DNA from: Streptococcus sp.
GTDB taxonomy: Bacteria; Bacillota; Bacilli; Lactobacillales; Streptococcaceae
Length of the DNA stretch: 16,817 bases
Direction: 5' to 3'
Assembly (NCBI RefSeq): GCF_030825805.1
Contig: NZ_JAPJPF010000043.1
Location: 1-16,817, forward strand
Shown here piece by piece: positions 8,036-15,326 of the stretch. The notes below the pieces were generated by a model, which was not told the DNA's origin, did not search any database, and worked only from the letters and a program-made list of their open reading frames with translations. The translations under genes were made by a program, and so were the position numbers. How positions within the stretch are numbered: the first letter of the stretch is position 1; each line of letters begins with the position of its first letter.

Positions 8036-8514
8036 TTAATCCGTACCAATCCTTTCCCAAACTCGACCATTTCTTCATTTGAAACAAGGATTTCAGTGAC
8101 GATTCCATCTCTTGGCGCAGGAACTTCATTCATGACTTTCATTGCTTCAATAATCAATAAAGTTTGGCCTTTTGAAACGCTATCTCCAACCTGAACAAAA
8201 GCTGGTTTATCTGGACCTGAAGCTAAATAAGCTACACCGACAAGAGGACTTTCAACTACTTCCCCTTCTGCTGCTACTGTTGGAGCAACTTCTGGAGCTG
8301 ACGGAGCAGCTGGTTCTTCTGCGAGAACAACAGGGCTTTCAACAGCGGGCGCCACTTCCTGAACTACAGGAGCTGGCGTAGCAGGTTGCGAGCTAGCTAC
8401 ACTGCCAGTATTTTTACTAAATGATAGCACATCCGTTGCATTTTGATAGCTAAATTCACGAAGACTGGATTGGTCAAATTGACTCATTAGGTCTTTAATT
8501 TCTTGAATATTCAC
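8032..8514 (-). CDS. accB: Biotin carboxyl carrier protein of acetyl-CoA carboxylase
   Basis: Carries biotin between biotin carboxylase AccC and carboxyltransferase AccAD. The 160 residues have three parts: an N-terminal region ([20 protein letters not shown]), a long Ala/Pro/Val/Glu linker (about 40-88), and a C-terminal biotinyl domain. The biotinylated Lys126 lies in the invariant EAMKVMNE motif (123-130). The start codon is GTG at 8514, chosen because it gives the family N-terminus and a GGGAGGG site lies 8 nt upstream inside the end of fabF. Only one base separates the fabF stop from this start. The AccB N-terminus mediates contact with AccC in homologues. Confidence 0.96.
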   Translation of the reverse strand: MNIQEIKDLMSQFDQSSLREFSYQNATDVLSFSKNTGSVASSQPATPAPVVQEVAPAVESPVVLAEEPAAPSAPEVAPTVAAEGEVVESPLVGVAYLASGPDKPAFVQVGDSVSKGQTLLIIEAMKVMNEVPAPRDGIVTEILVSNEEMVEFGKGLVRIK

Positions 8515-8515
8515 T

Positions 8516-9748
8516 TTATCCCTCCCAACGTTTAAAGGCTAAGACAGCATTGTGTCCTCCAAATCCAAATGTATTGGAAATAGCATAGGAAATCGGACGT
8601 TCTTGCCCTTCACCAAAGATGACATTGGCTTCAATATAATCTGATAACTCTTGTGTTCCAGCAGTTTTTGGAACATATTGATGGCGAATTGCTTCAATTG
8701 TCGCAATAGCTTCAACTGCCCCTGCTGCTCCCAAGAGGTGACCTGTAAATGATTTTGTAGAAGATACTGGAACTTCTGTACCAAATACAGAAACGATTGC
8801 ACCACTTTCTCCTTTTTCATTTGCTGGAGTAGAGGTTCCATGGGCGTTGACATAATCAACTTGAGCTGGTTCAATTTCTGCCTCATCCAAAGCCAACTTC
8901 ATTGCCTTGATAGCACCTTGACCTTCTGGATGTGGAGAAGTCATATGGTAAGCATCACAGGTATTACCGTAGCCCACCACTTCAGCAAGAATGGTTGCAC
9001 CACGTTTTTCAGCGTGTTCCAAACTTTCAAGTACCAACATACCTGATCCTTCACCCATTACAAATCCATTCCGATCTTTATCAAATGGAATAGAAGCACG
9101 AGTTGGATCTTCTGTTGTTGAAAGAGCTGTTAGGGCTTGGAAACCGGCAATTGCAAATGGCGTAATAGAAGCTTCTGAACCACCTACCAACATCAAATCT
9201 TGGAAACCAAATTTAATGGCACGGAAAGCATCCCCAATCGCATCATTGGAAGAGGCACAAGCAGTATTGATCGATTTACAAATTCCATTAGCTCCAAAAC
9301 GCATAGCAACATTACCAGATGCCATATTTGGCAGAGCTTTTGGAAGGGTCATTGGTTTGACACGTTTTGGCCCTTTTTCATGCAAGCGAATCACTTGATC
9401 TTCGATTTCTTTGATACCACCGATACCAGAAGCAACAATGACACCAAAACGATCTTTATCAATAGCTTCTACATCTAAACCTGCATGATTCACAGCTTCT
9501 TGAGCGGCATACAAAGCATATAATGAGTAGTTGTCAAAGCGGTTTGTATCTTTTTTGATAAAGTATTTATCAAATGGGAAATCTTGGATTTCAGCTGCAT
9601 TATGAACAGCAAAGTCACTGTGGTCAAATTTTGTAATCGGACCAATTCCAATTTTTCCTTCTTTTAAGCTATTCCAAAATTCTTCTGGAGTGTTTCCGAT
9701 TGGAGATGTCAAGCCATAGCCTGTTACAACAACACGATTTAATTTCAT
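8516..9748 (-). CDS. fabF: Beta-ketoacyl-ACP synthase II
   Basis: Elongating condensing enzyme that joins malonyl-ACP to the growing acyl chain; essential for extending both saturated and cis-unsaturated intermediates. The 410 residues match FabF. The Cys-His-His triad is visible: Cys164 in NTACASSNDAIG, His303 in NAHGTSTPANEKGES, His337 in KSFTGHLLGAAGAVEA, with the conserved Lys332 before the last. The N-terminus MKLNRVVVTGYGLTSPIG is typical. An AAGAGGTAGG ribosome site precedes the ATG. The gap to fabG is 18 nt. Confidence 0.98.
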   Translation of the reverse strand: MKLNRVVVTGYGLTSPIGNTPEEFWNSLKEGKIGIGPITKFDHSDFAVHNAAEIQDFPFDKYFIKKDTNRFDNYSLYALYAAQEAVNHAGLDVEAIDKDRFGVIVASGIGGIKEIEDQVIRLHEKGPKRVKPMTLPKALPNMASGNVAMRFGANGICKSINTACASSNDAIGDAFRAIKFGFQDLMLVGGSEASITPFAIAGFQALTALSTTEDPTRASIPFDKDRNGFVMGEGSGMLVLESLEHAEKRGATILAEVVGYGNTCDAYHMTSPHPEGQGAIKAMKLALDEAEIEPAQVDYVNAHGTSTPANEKGESGAIVSVFGTEVPVSSTKSFTGHLLGAAGAVEAIATIEAIRHQYVPKTAGTQELSDYIEANVIFGEGQERPISYAISNTFGFGGHNAVLAFKRWEG

Positions 9749-9766
9749 TTCAAAACCTACCTCTTT

Positions 9767-10501
9767 TTATTGCATGGTTAAGCCACCATCAATTGCGATG
9801 ACTTGCCCTGTTAGATATTCTTGAGTCGCAAGAAAGACTGCAACATCTGCTACTTCTTCTGTATTTCCAAATCGTTTCATTGGAATTTGAGCGAGAGACA
9901 TTTCTTTAATTTTTTCCGGAAGTCCTTCTGTCATATCAGACTCAATGAAGCCCGGCGCAATGACATTGACTCGGACATTTCTACCAGCTACTTCACGCGC
10001 TACCGATTTAGAAAAACCAATCAAACCAGCTTTTGAGGCTGCATAGTTAGCTTGTCCAACATTTCCGGTTAGACCGACAACACTCGACATGTTAATGATA
10101 GCACCTTCACGCGCCTTGGTCATCGGCTTTAAGACTGATTGTGTCATATTAAAAGCACCAGTCAAATTCACCTTCAAGACTTGCTCAAAATCTTCTTCCG
10201 TCAATTTTAACATGAGCTTATCATTGGTAATCCCAGCATTGTTAACAAGGATGTCTACTGAGCCAAGTGCTTCAATCGCTTCCGCGACCATTCGTTTCGC
10301 TTCCGTAGCTTGGGATACATCCCCAGTAACGCCAACTACCTTCACACCGTATGAGGCAAATTCATCCACTAGACCTGCAGGGAGCTCTCCACGACTATTT
10401 AAGACAATGTTGGCACCTTTTGACGCAAATTTATGTGCAATAGCCAATCCAATGCCTCGACTTGAGCCAGTAACAAATACATTTTTATTCTTCAGTTCCA
10501 T
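9767..10501 (-). CDS. fabG: 3-oxoacyl-ACP reductase
   Basis: NADPH-dependent short-chain dehydrogenase reducing 3-oxoacyl-ACP to 3-hydroxyacyl-ACP. The 244 residues start with the nucleotide-binding motif TGSSRGIG (11-18). NNAG is at 87-90. The catalytic Ser140 is in INMSSVVG, and Tyr153/Lys157 in ANYAASKAG. The ATG at 10501 is chosen over the in-frame GTG at 10507 because the GAGGTG ribosome site overlaps the GTG and would be 3 nt before the ATG, and MELKNKNVFVTG fits the family start. That spacing is short, so the start is slightly uncertain. It lies 12 nt after the fabD stop. Confidence 0.96.
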   Translation of the reverse strand: MELKNKNVFVTGSSRGIGLAIAHKFASKGANIVLNSRGELPAGLVDEFASYGVKVVGVTGDVSQATEAKRMVAEAIEALGSVDILVNNAGITNDKLMLKLTEEDFEQVLKVNLTGAFNMTQSVLKPMTKAREGAIINMSSVVGLTGNVGQANYAASKAGLIGFSKSVAREVAGRNVRVNVIAPGFIESDMTEGLPEKIKEMSLAQIPMKRFGNTEEVADVAVFLATQEYLTGQVIAIDGGLTMQ

Positions 10502-10513
10502 AGTCACCTCATC

Positions 10514-11434
10514 TTATTCGTTCAGTAAGGCATCAAGGCTTGCTTGATCCTCAACATTTTTCGTTGGAAGAGTTTTATCAATTTTTTTCAAGAAACCAGT
10601 CAAGACCTTACCTGGACCAATTTCAATCACTTCATCTACTCCAAACTCTTGAATCGTTGCAATCGAATCATAGAAACGAACAGGCTCCATCACCTGGCGA
10701 GCTAATAAAGCTTTGATTTCGTCTGATTTCATGATCTTTGCTTCTGTATTCCCAACCAAAGGCAAGCTAAAGTCCTTAAAAGTAACTTTTTCAAGTTCAG
10801 TCGCTAGTTTTTCACTAGCAGAAGCAAGTAAGGCCGTATGGAAAGGACCAGAGACATTTAGAGGAATCAACCGTTTTGCCCCTGCTTCTTGTAAGAGTTC
10901 AACTGCATAATCCACAGCTTCAACCTCTCCACCAATCACAATTTGGGCAGGAGTATTGTAGTTAGCTGGTGTTACAACTCCCTTTTCAGAAGCCTGTTGA
11001 CAGATTTCTTCAATCAAGGCAGGATCAGTATTCATGACAGCTACCATCTTCCCGCTTCCAGCAGGCGCAGCTGTTTCCATAAATTCACCCCGCTTGGCTA
11101 CCAAAGCGACTGCTTCTTCAAAAGAAAGAGCACCTGCAGCAACCAAAGCAGAATATTCTCCTAGAGAAAGACCGGCAACAATATCCGGTGTCATGCCCTT
11201 TTCTGCTAATAGACGATAAATAGCTACTGAAGTTGTCAAAATAGCCGGTTGGGTAAAGCGTGTTTGATTGAGCTTGTCTTCATCAGAATCAATCAATTCT
11301 CGTAAATCATAGCCCAAAATCTGACTTGCAGTATCAAATGTCTCCTTAACAATCGGATAAGTTGCATACAAGTCACTAGCCATCCCCAATTTTTGGGCAC
11401 CTTGACCAGCAAATAAGAAAGCACGTTTTGTCAC
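10514..11434 (-). CDS. fabD: Malonyl-CoA:ACP transacylase
   Basis: Transfers malonyl from CoA to ACP, supplying the extender unit for FabH and FabF. The 306-residue length is typical. The family start is FLFAGQGAQ. The nucleophile Ser90 is in GLSLGEYSAL, with Arg115 in VAKRGEFM and His199 in SGPFHTALL completing the active site. The start codon is GTG at 11434. AAGGAAAGG lies about 9 nt upstream and AGAGG about 3 nt, and MTKRAFLFAGQG is the expected N-terminus. The gap to fabK is 24 nt. Confidence 0.97.
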   Translation of the reverse strand: MTKRAFLFAGQGAQKLGMASDLYATYPIVKETFDTASQILGYDLRELIDSDEDKLNQTRFTQPAILTTSVAIYRLLAEKGMTPDIVAGLSLGEYSALVAAGALSFEEAVALVAKRGEFMETAAPAGSGKMVAVMNTDPALIEEICQQASEKGVVTPANYNTPAQIVIGGEVEAVDYAVELLQEAGAKRLIPLNVSGPFHTALLASASEKLATELEKVTFKDFSLPLVGNTEAKIMKSDEIKALLARQVMEPVRFYDSIATIQEFGVDEVIEIGPGKVLTGFLKKIDKTLPTKNVEDQASLDALLNE

Positions 11435-11458
11435 TGTCCTCTTCCTTTCCTTTACTTG

Positions 11459-12424
11459 TTAGAATTTGACATCTGCCCAGCGAGCTGCTTCTTTCTGAAT
11501 GACTTTAGCAGCTCCAAAATAGATATCTTCCAAGATTTCAGCACAGGTTTCTTCTTTACCTACGAGACCTGCAATTTGTCCTGCCATCACAGATCCGTTA
11601 TCAACGTCTCCGTCCACAACAGCATTGCGAAGAGCACCTGCTCCTAATTCTTCAATTTCTTCTTGAGTCTTCTTACCTGCCAAGAAATCTTTTTCCGCTT
11701 GGTTATAGGCAGAAGCCAATTTATTCTTAATCGCACGAACTGGATGGCCAACAACTGACGCAGACACTACTGTATCAATGTCTTTAGCTTTCAAGATTTT
11801 ATTCTTAAAGTTTTGGTGAGCATTTGATTCTTTAGCTACGACAAATCGTGTTCCCACTTGAACAGCAGCTGCTCCAAGCATGAAGACTGCAGCTGCTCCA
11901 GCACCATCAGCCACACCACCAGCACCAATAACGGGAATAGAAACAGCTTCGACCACTTGACGAACCAGGGTCATGGTAGTCAATTTACCAATATGCCCAC
12001 CTGCTTCCATTCCTTCAGCAATCACAGCATCCGCACCTAGTTTTTCCATCCGTTTTGCTAAAGCTACTGAAGGTACAACTGGAATAACGGTAATGCCAGC
12101 TTCGTGGAAACGATCCATATATTTCCCAGGATTCCCTGCACCAGTGGTAACAACTTTAACCCCTTCTTCGATAACCAAGTCAACAATGTCATCTGCAAAA
12201 GGAGAGAGGAGCATGATATTCACTCCAAAAGGTTTGTCAGTAATGGATTTGACACGATCAATATTCGCTTTGACAACTTCTTTAGGTGCATTTCCTCCAC
12301 CGATGATCCCAAGACCACCTGCATTGGATACAGCTCCAGCAAGATCTCCATCTGCTACCCAAGCCATACCACCTTGGAAAATTGGATATTTAATGTTTAA
12401 TAATTCTGTAATTCGTGTTTGCAT
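11459..12424 (-). CDS. fabK: Enoyl-ACP reductase II (FMN-dependent FabK)
   Basis: Flavoprotein of the nitronate-monooxygenase/IMP-dehydrogenase-like TIM barrel superfamily that reduces trans-2-enoyl-ACP with NAD(P)H and FMN, the last step of each cycle. FabK replaces FabI in streptococci and confers triclosan tolerance (known for the family). The 321 residues start MQTRITELLNIKYPIFQGGM. Flavin-binding segments include SNAGGLGIIGGG, TTGAGNPG, and GAGGVADGAGAAA followed by GAAAVQVGTRFV. His144 in EGMEAGGHIGKL aligns with the catalytic His of pneumococcal FabK. GAGGAAGG precedes the ATG. The upstream gap contains a FabT-type operator and a large inverted repeat. Confidence 0.97.
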   Translation of the reverse strand: MQTRITELLNIKYPIFQGGMAWVADGDLAGAVSNAGGLGIIGGGNAPKEVVKANIDRVKSITDKPFGVNIMLLSPFADDIVDLVIEEGVKVVTTGAGNPGKYMDRFHEAGITVIPVVPSVALAKRMEKLGADAVIAEGMEAGGHIGKLTTMTLVRQVVEAVSIPVIGAGGVADGAGAAAVFMLGAAAVQVGTRFVVAKESNAHQNFKNKILKAKDIDTVVSASVVGHPVRAIKNKLASAYNQAEKDFLAGKKTQEEIEELGAGALRNAVVDGDVDNGSVMAGQIAGLVGKEETCAEILEDIYFGAAKVIQKEAARWADVKF

Positions 12425-12448
12425 AGTACCTTCCTCATTTTCGCTTAA

Positions 12449-12494
12449 GTAATAGTTTGAAAGCGGTTCTTTGCTTTGAGCGTCAAACTATTAC
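12449..12494. repeat. Large inverted repeat upstream of fabK
   Basis: GTAATAGTTTGA (12449-12460) and TCAAACTATTAC (12483-12494) are perfect 12-bp arms with a 22-nt spacer. Pairing can resume after one mismatch for 3 more pairs on the outside. On the minus-strand transcript an extra inner AAGC/GCTT pairing is possible. It lies in the fabK 5' leader between the acpP hairpin and fabK, and may be an RNA hairpin, part of the FabT operator, or both. Confidence 0.8.
12475..12487. promoter_or_regulatory. Candidate FabT operator upstream of fabK
   Basis: TTTGA-GCG-TCAAA is a perfect palindrome with a 3-nt centre, the form expected for a FabT box. FabT is known to bind upstream of fabT and fabK in S. 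pneumoniae. I see no convincing -35/-10 pair beside it, so the exact fabK promoter is unresolved. Confidence 0.7.
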
Positions 12495-12504
12495 CTAAAC
12501 AAGA

Positions 12505-12526
12505 GAGAATATCTTTCGATACTCTC
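12505..12526 (-). terminator. Hairpin after acpP, probable partial terminator
   Basis: On the transcript GAGAGTATC pairs with GATATTCTC (9 bp including one G-U) around a GAAA loop, followed by the weak T tract TCTTGTTT. It starts 8 nt after the acpP stop. It would leave acpP transcripts more abundant than the downstream genes, which fits the high demand for ACP (inference). Confidence 0.6.
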
Positions 12527-12534
12527 ATCCATTA

Positions 12535-12759
12535 TTATTTAGTTTTTTCTTCTACGTAAGCAACAAGGTCACCTACAGTAGACAATCCTTCTTCAGTTTC
12601 AATTTGAATGTCGAATGCATCTTCAATTTCTGAAATCACTTGGAACAAATCCAATGAATCAGCTTCAAGATCTTCAAAAGTAGACTCAAGTGTTACTTCT
12701 GATGGTTCTTTACCAAGTTCTTCAACGATAATTTCTTGTACTTTTTCAAATACTGCCAT
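12535..12759 (-). CDS. acpP: Acyl carrier protein
   Basis: Small acidic carrier whose phosphopantetheine arm holds the growing acyl chain for all Fab enzymes; long-chain acyl-ACP is also the known co-repressor of FabT. The 74 residues are strongly acidic. Ser35 in the EADSLD motif is the prosthetic-group site. The sequence around it ([16 protein letters not shown]) is more divergent from E. coli ACP than from the streptococcal fab-cluster ACP. AAGGAGG precedes the ATG. The 55-nt gap from fabH holds a weak 5-bp hairpin (12795-12808, ATGTG / CACAT) followed by A/T runs; I do not call it a terminator. Confidence 0.96.
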   Translation of the reverse strand: MAVFEKVQEIIVEELGKEPSEVTLESTFEDLEADSLDLFQVISEIEDAFDIQIETEEGLSTVGDLVAYVEEKTK

Positions 12760-12814
12760 GATTGGCCTCCTTAAAATAATAAAAAATTTTTAAAATGTGT
12801 TACCACATGTTTAA

Positions 12815-13789
12815 CTAGATTGTAACAAGAAGTGAGCCCCATGTCAAACCTCCACCAAATCCAGACAGAAGAATTGTTTGACTTCCATCCAATTTGATCA
12901 GTCCTTGGTCGACACACTCCGATAATAAAATTGGAATACTTGCGGCACTCGTGTTACCATATTCCATCATGTTTGCAGGAAGTTTTTCCCGATCAACCCC
13001 GATTTTCTTAGCCATTTTATCTAAGATACGGTCATTTGCTTGGTGCAGAAGAAAAAAATCAATCTCTTCAACAGGCACTGGAGCATCTGCTAACGTATTT
13101 TTAATACTCTTAGCCACATCCCGAATGGCAAAATCAAAGACTGCTCTCCCATCCATTGACAAATATTTTTTATCTTCTTCCTTATCAGAATATGGTGAAG
13201 ATAAACCAACAGATGATGATTGAAGAACTTCTCCACGGGAACCGTCTGAAAACAGACTTTCTGCTAAAAAAGTTTGTTGCTCGGAAGCTTCCAATAAAAC
13301 ACCGCCAGCACCATCCCCAAACAAGACTGCTGTTGTCCGATCTTCCCAATCGATCACTTTCGATAAGGTTTCACTTCCGATAACGATTCCTCGTTTGTAC
13401 TGGCCAGAGCGAATATACTTTTCAGCAGTCGCAAGCGCAAATACAAATCCACTACAAGCAGCGGTCAAATCAAAAACAAAGGCTTTAGAGGCACCAATTT
13501 TAGCTTGAACACGAGCAGCTGTAGATGGCATCATAGAATCCGGAGAAATCGTTGCAACAATGATAAAATCTATCTGATCCGCATGTAAACCACTCTTTTT
13601 AAGCAAGCGACGAGCTACTTCCGCAGCTAAATCGCTGGTTGACTCCGACTTGGATATATGGCGCTTTCGAATTCCCGTCCGACTTGCAATCCACTCATCG
13701 CTGGTATCCATCCGTTCAGAAAGATCTTGATTGGAAATCACTTGGCTAGGCGAATAATGGGCTACTTGACTTATTTTTGCAAAAGTCAT
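12815..13789 (-). CDS. fabH: Beta-ketoacyl-ACP synthase III
   Basis: Initiates chains by condensing acetyl-CoA with malonyl-ACP. The 324-residue length is typical. The Cys-His-Asn triad is at Cys112 ([13 protein letters not shown]), His249 ([11 protein letters not shown]) and Asn279 ([11 protein letters not shown]). [17 protein letters not shown] (28-44) is the conserved N-terminal signature of CoA-binding FabH. The ATG overlaps the fabT stop by one base (TAATG), with GGAGGAG upstream inside fabT, so synthesis is probably coupled to that of the repressor. Confidence 0.97.
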   Translation of the reverse strand: MTFAKISQVAHYSPSQVISNQDLSERMDTSDEWIASRTGIRKRHISKSESTSDLAAEVARRLLKKSGLHADQIDFIIVATISPDSMMPSTAARVQAKIGASKAFVFDLTAACSGFVFALATAEKYIRSGQYKRGIVIGSETLSKVIDWEDRTTAVLFGDGAGGVLLEASEQQTFLAESLFSDGSRGEVLQSSSVGLSSPYSDKEEDKKYLSMDGRAVFDFAIRDVAKSIKNTLADAPVPVEEIDFFLLHQANDRILDKMAKKIGVDREKLPANMMEYGNTSAASIPILLSECVDQGLIKLDGSQTILLSGFGGGLTWGSLLVTI

Positions 13790-14223
13790 TATTTCAACTC
13801 CTCCAAGAAACGATAAAGGTTCTGCAAACCTTTTTGCATCACTTTCCGTTCATCTGGAGACATCCCATCGATAATCTGATTGACCATCCGCTTGTGAAAT
13901 TGTTGGTGAAGCCGATACAAGAGTTTTCCTCTTTTGGTCAAACTCAAATGGACAACCCGACGATCAACTTCAGATCTGGTTCGTTCAATATAACCTTTTC
14001 GTTCAAGGTTATTTAAACTGGTTGTGACTGTACCTAACGTTACCATTAACGAACGCGAAATATCACTTGGAGTTGCGTTTGGTGTTGAGCCGATGACATC
14101 TATTGTGTGCATTTCCTTAATAGAAACATCATTAAATCGACTGCTACGTAAACTAGTTTCTTCGATGACTAAAACGTTGTTAAAAATGGATGTAAGGTAA
14201 TCATTGACTAGTTGAAAATTCAA
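13789..14223 (-). CDS. fabT: Fatty acid biosynthesis repressor FabT (MarR family)
   Basis: MarR-family winged helix dimer that represses fab genes, with acyl-ACP as co-repressor in pneumococcus. The DNA-binding part is visible as [31 protein letters not shown] (about 51-81) and the wing [14 protein letters not shown] (83-96). The start is taken as TTG at 14223: it gives 144 residues and an N-terminus ([16 protein letters not shown]) that aligns with the pneumococcal protein as I recall it, with AGGGGGT about 8 nt upstream. The GTG at 14232 would add three residues but overlaps the ribosome site. A promoter overlapped by a FabT-type palindrome lies immediately upstream, consistent with autorepression. 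It is transcribed ahead of fabH. Confidence 0.95.
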   Translation of the reverse strand: MNFQLVNDYLTSIFNNVLVIEETSLRSSRFNDVSIKEMHTIDVIGSTPNATPSDISRSLMVTLGTVTTSLNNLERKGYIERTRSEVDRRVVHLSLTKRGKLLYRLHQQFHKRMVNQIIDGMSPDERKVMQKGLQNLYRFLEELK

Positions 14224-14246
14224 AAACCACACCCCCTATTCATTAC

Positions 14247-14269
14247 TTTGATAATCGAATTTTATCAAA
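14247..14269. promoter_or_regulatory. FabT operator at the fabT promoter
   Basis: Two nested signals: TTTGATAATCGAA (14247-14259), one base from a TTTGA-N3-TCAAA palindrome, and perfect 8-bp arms TTTGATAA (14247-14254) / TTATCAAA (14262-14269). Together they cover the -10 and start region of the fabT promoter, as expected for autoregulation. Confidence 0.75.
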
Positions 14270-14287
14270 ATTCAAAGCAAATAGCAA
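14259..14287 (-). promoter_or_regulatory. fabT promoter
   Basis: Read on the minus strand: -35 TTGCTA (14287-14282), 17-nt spacer, and extended -10 TGATAAAAT with hexamer TAAAAT at 14264-14259. The -10 lies within the FabT palindrome. It should drive fabT-fabH and probably the rest of the cluster. Confidence 0.7.
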
Positions 14288-14298
14288 GTCTCAACAAC

Positions 14299-14323
14299 AA
14301 AAACATAAAAATTTTACGTTTTT
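14299..14323. terminator. AT-rich palindrome after fabM, weak terminator
   Basis: On the fabM transcript, 12-nt arms AAAAACGTAAAA and TTTTATGTTTTT (one G-U pair) flank a single base; the innermost A-T pairs would open to form the loop. The right arm ends in a T-run. It overlaps the fabM stop and sits just before the fabT promoter, so it may limit read-through from fabM into fabT. Low GC makes it weak. Confidence 0.5.
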
Positions 14324-15113
14324 ATTTTCCTATAAATTTTGGACGTCGACGCTCTGAATAGGCAATAACTCCCTCTTTAAAGTCTTCTTTTAAAGATAGA
14401 TTTCTTTGCAATCTCAACTCAATTTCAGCATAGCGATCCCAATCAGTCAGCATGCTAGACCAGGCCAACTCTTTAATCGCAGCAAAAGAATTGTCTGAGC
14501 TACGTCTTAACTTCATGAGAAGTTGGTTAACAGTCTTGTCTAATTTATCTACTTCAGAAACCTTATACACAACGCCATATTCCAGAGCCTTTTCAGCACC
14601 TAATGGTTCACCGGTCATCGCTAACTGAGTTGCTCTACTCAAACCAATGGCTCTTCCTAAAAGGAAAAGACCACCAGCATCAGGAGCTAAACCTACTCCA
14701 ACAAAGGCTTGAATAAACTTGGATTTATCAGAAGCAATACAAAAATCTGCTGCTACTGCCATATTAGCAGTTGCTCCTGCAACCGCACCATCTGCTACCA
14801 TAATCACAGGTTTTGGAAGTTGCTTCATTTTTTTAGAGATTTGATTAACCAATTCCGCAATTTGCGTTAACGAATCGATATCATCGGCATCGACAGCCCG
14901 CTTCATCTCTGCTAAATCACCACCAACCGAAAAAACCTTACCGACTGCTTTAAATAGAATAAAACGAATATCTGGATTCTTCTCAGCTAATTCTAATGCT
15001 TCAAGGATTTCCTGACACATTGGAATGTTAAAACCATTTGAAACCTCAGGTCTATTTAAAATAATAGATGCGAGATCCTCTTCAACAGAATATATAATCG
15101 TTTCGAACACCAT
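14322..15113 (-). CDS. fabM: trans-2-decenoyl-ACP isomerase FabM
   Basis: Crotonase-superfamily enzyme that isomerises trans-2-decenoyl-ACP to cis-3-decenoyl-ACP, the branch point to unsaturated fatty acids in streptococci lacking FabA. The 263 residues include the first oxyanion-hole segment [15 protein letters not shown] (61-75), the second [17 protein letters not shown] (108-124), and the region with the likely catalytic Asp145 in [14 protein letters not shown] (139-152). The C-terminal [13 protein letters not shown] tail is present as [12 protein letters not shown]. General enoyl-CoA hydratase is the alternative by fold, but position at the head of the fab cluster and FabM-like segments support FabM. 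AAGAGGTGG precedes the ATG. It has its own promoter. Confidence 0.95.
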   Translation of the reverse strand: MVFETIIYSVEEDLASIILNRPEVSNGFNIPMCQEILEALELAEKNPDIRFILFKAVGKVFSVGGDLAEMKRAVDADDIDSLTQIAELVNQISKKMKQLPKPVIMVADGAVAGATANMAVAADFCIASDKSKFIQAFVGVGLAPDAGGLFLLGRAIGLSRATQLAMTGEPLGAEKALEYGVVYKVSEVDKLDKTVNQLLMKLRRSSDNSFAAIKELAWSSMLTDWDRYAEIELRLQRNLSLKEDFKEGVIAYSERRRPKFIGK

Positions 15114-15137
15114 AAGCCACCTCTTTACTAATTAGCT

Positions 15138-15161
15138 GTTCAAATTGTTTGATAGTTGAAC
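15138..15161. promoter_or_regulatory. Palindrome in the fabM leader, possible FabT site
   Basis: Perfect arms GTTCAA (15138-15143) and TTGAAC (15156-15161) with a 12-nt centre that contains a FabT-like half-site, TTTGATAGTTGAA. It lies about 10-35 nt downstream of the predicted fabM start of transcription, where a bound repressor could block elongation. The match to the FabT form is imperfect. Confidence 0.4.
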
Positions 15162-15178
15162 TTATTTATTTTTATATT

Positions 15179-15207
15179 ATTTTAGCACAACTACTTTGAG
15201 AAGTAAA
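15179..15207 (-). promoter_or_regulatory. fabM promoter
   Basis: Read on the minus strand: -35 TTTACT (15207-15202), 17-nt spacer, extended -10 TGCTAAAAT with hexamer TAAAAT at 15184-15179. It is divergent from the aspartate kinase promoter. The start would be near 15172, giving a leader of about 60 nt. Confidence 0.65.
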
Positions 15208-15269
15208 TTACATTTTCATAACAAAGTGTCTCAGCCGAAAGACTTGCTTGATAGCAGTGCTGTTTTAGA

Positions 15270-15298
15270 TTGTAACCAAGCTCTATCTTTGGTATAAT
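15270..15298 (+). promoter_or_regulatory. Aspartate kinase promoter
   Basis: -35 TTGTAA (15270-15275), exact 17-nt spacer, perfect -10 TATAAT (15293-15298). The expected start near 15305 leaves only about 22 nt of leader, too short for a lysine riboswitch or T-box. The stretch between this and the fabM promoter (15208-15269) shows no clear further signal. Confidence 0.75.
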
Positions 15299-15326
15299 TT
15301 AAAGAAAGTTGTGTAAAGGAGTCCAC

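Noticed and set aside
12795..12808. Small hairpin between fabH and acpP followed by A/T runs
   Set aside because: Only 5 perfect pairs, interrupted by mismatches, and the T-run is broken by five A; too weak to call a terminator.
15114..15326. Lysine riboswitch, T-box or CodY-type site in the divergent region
   Set aside because: Leader of the kinase gene is about 22 nt, no T-box or riboswitch motifs are present, and I found no good CodY-like palindrome.
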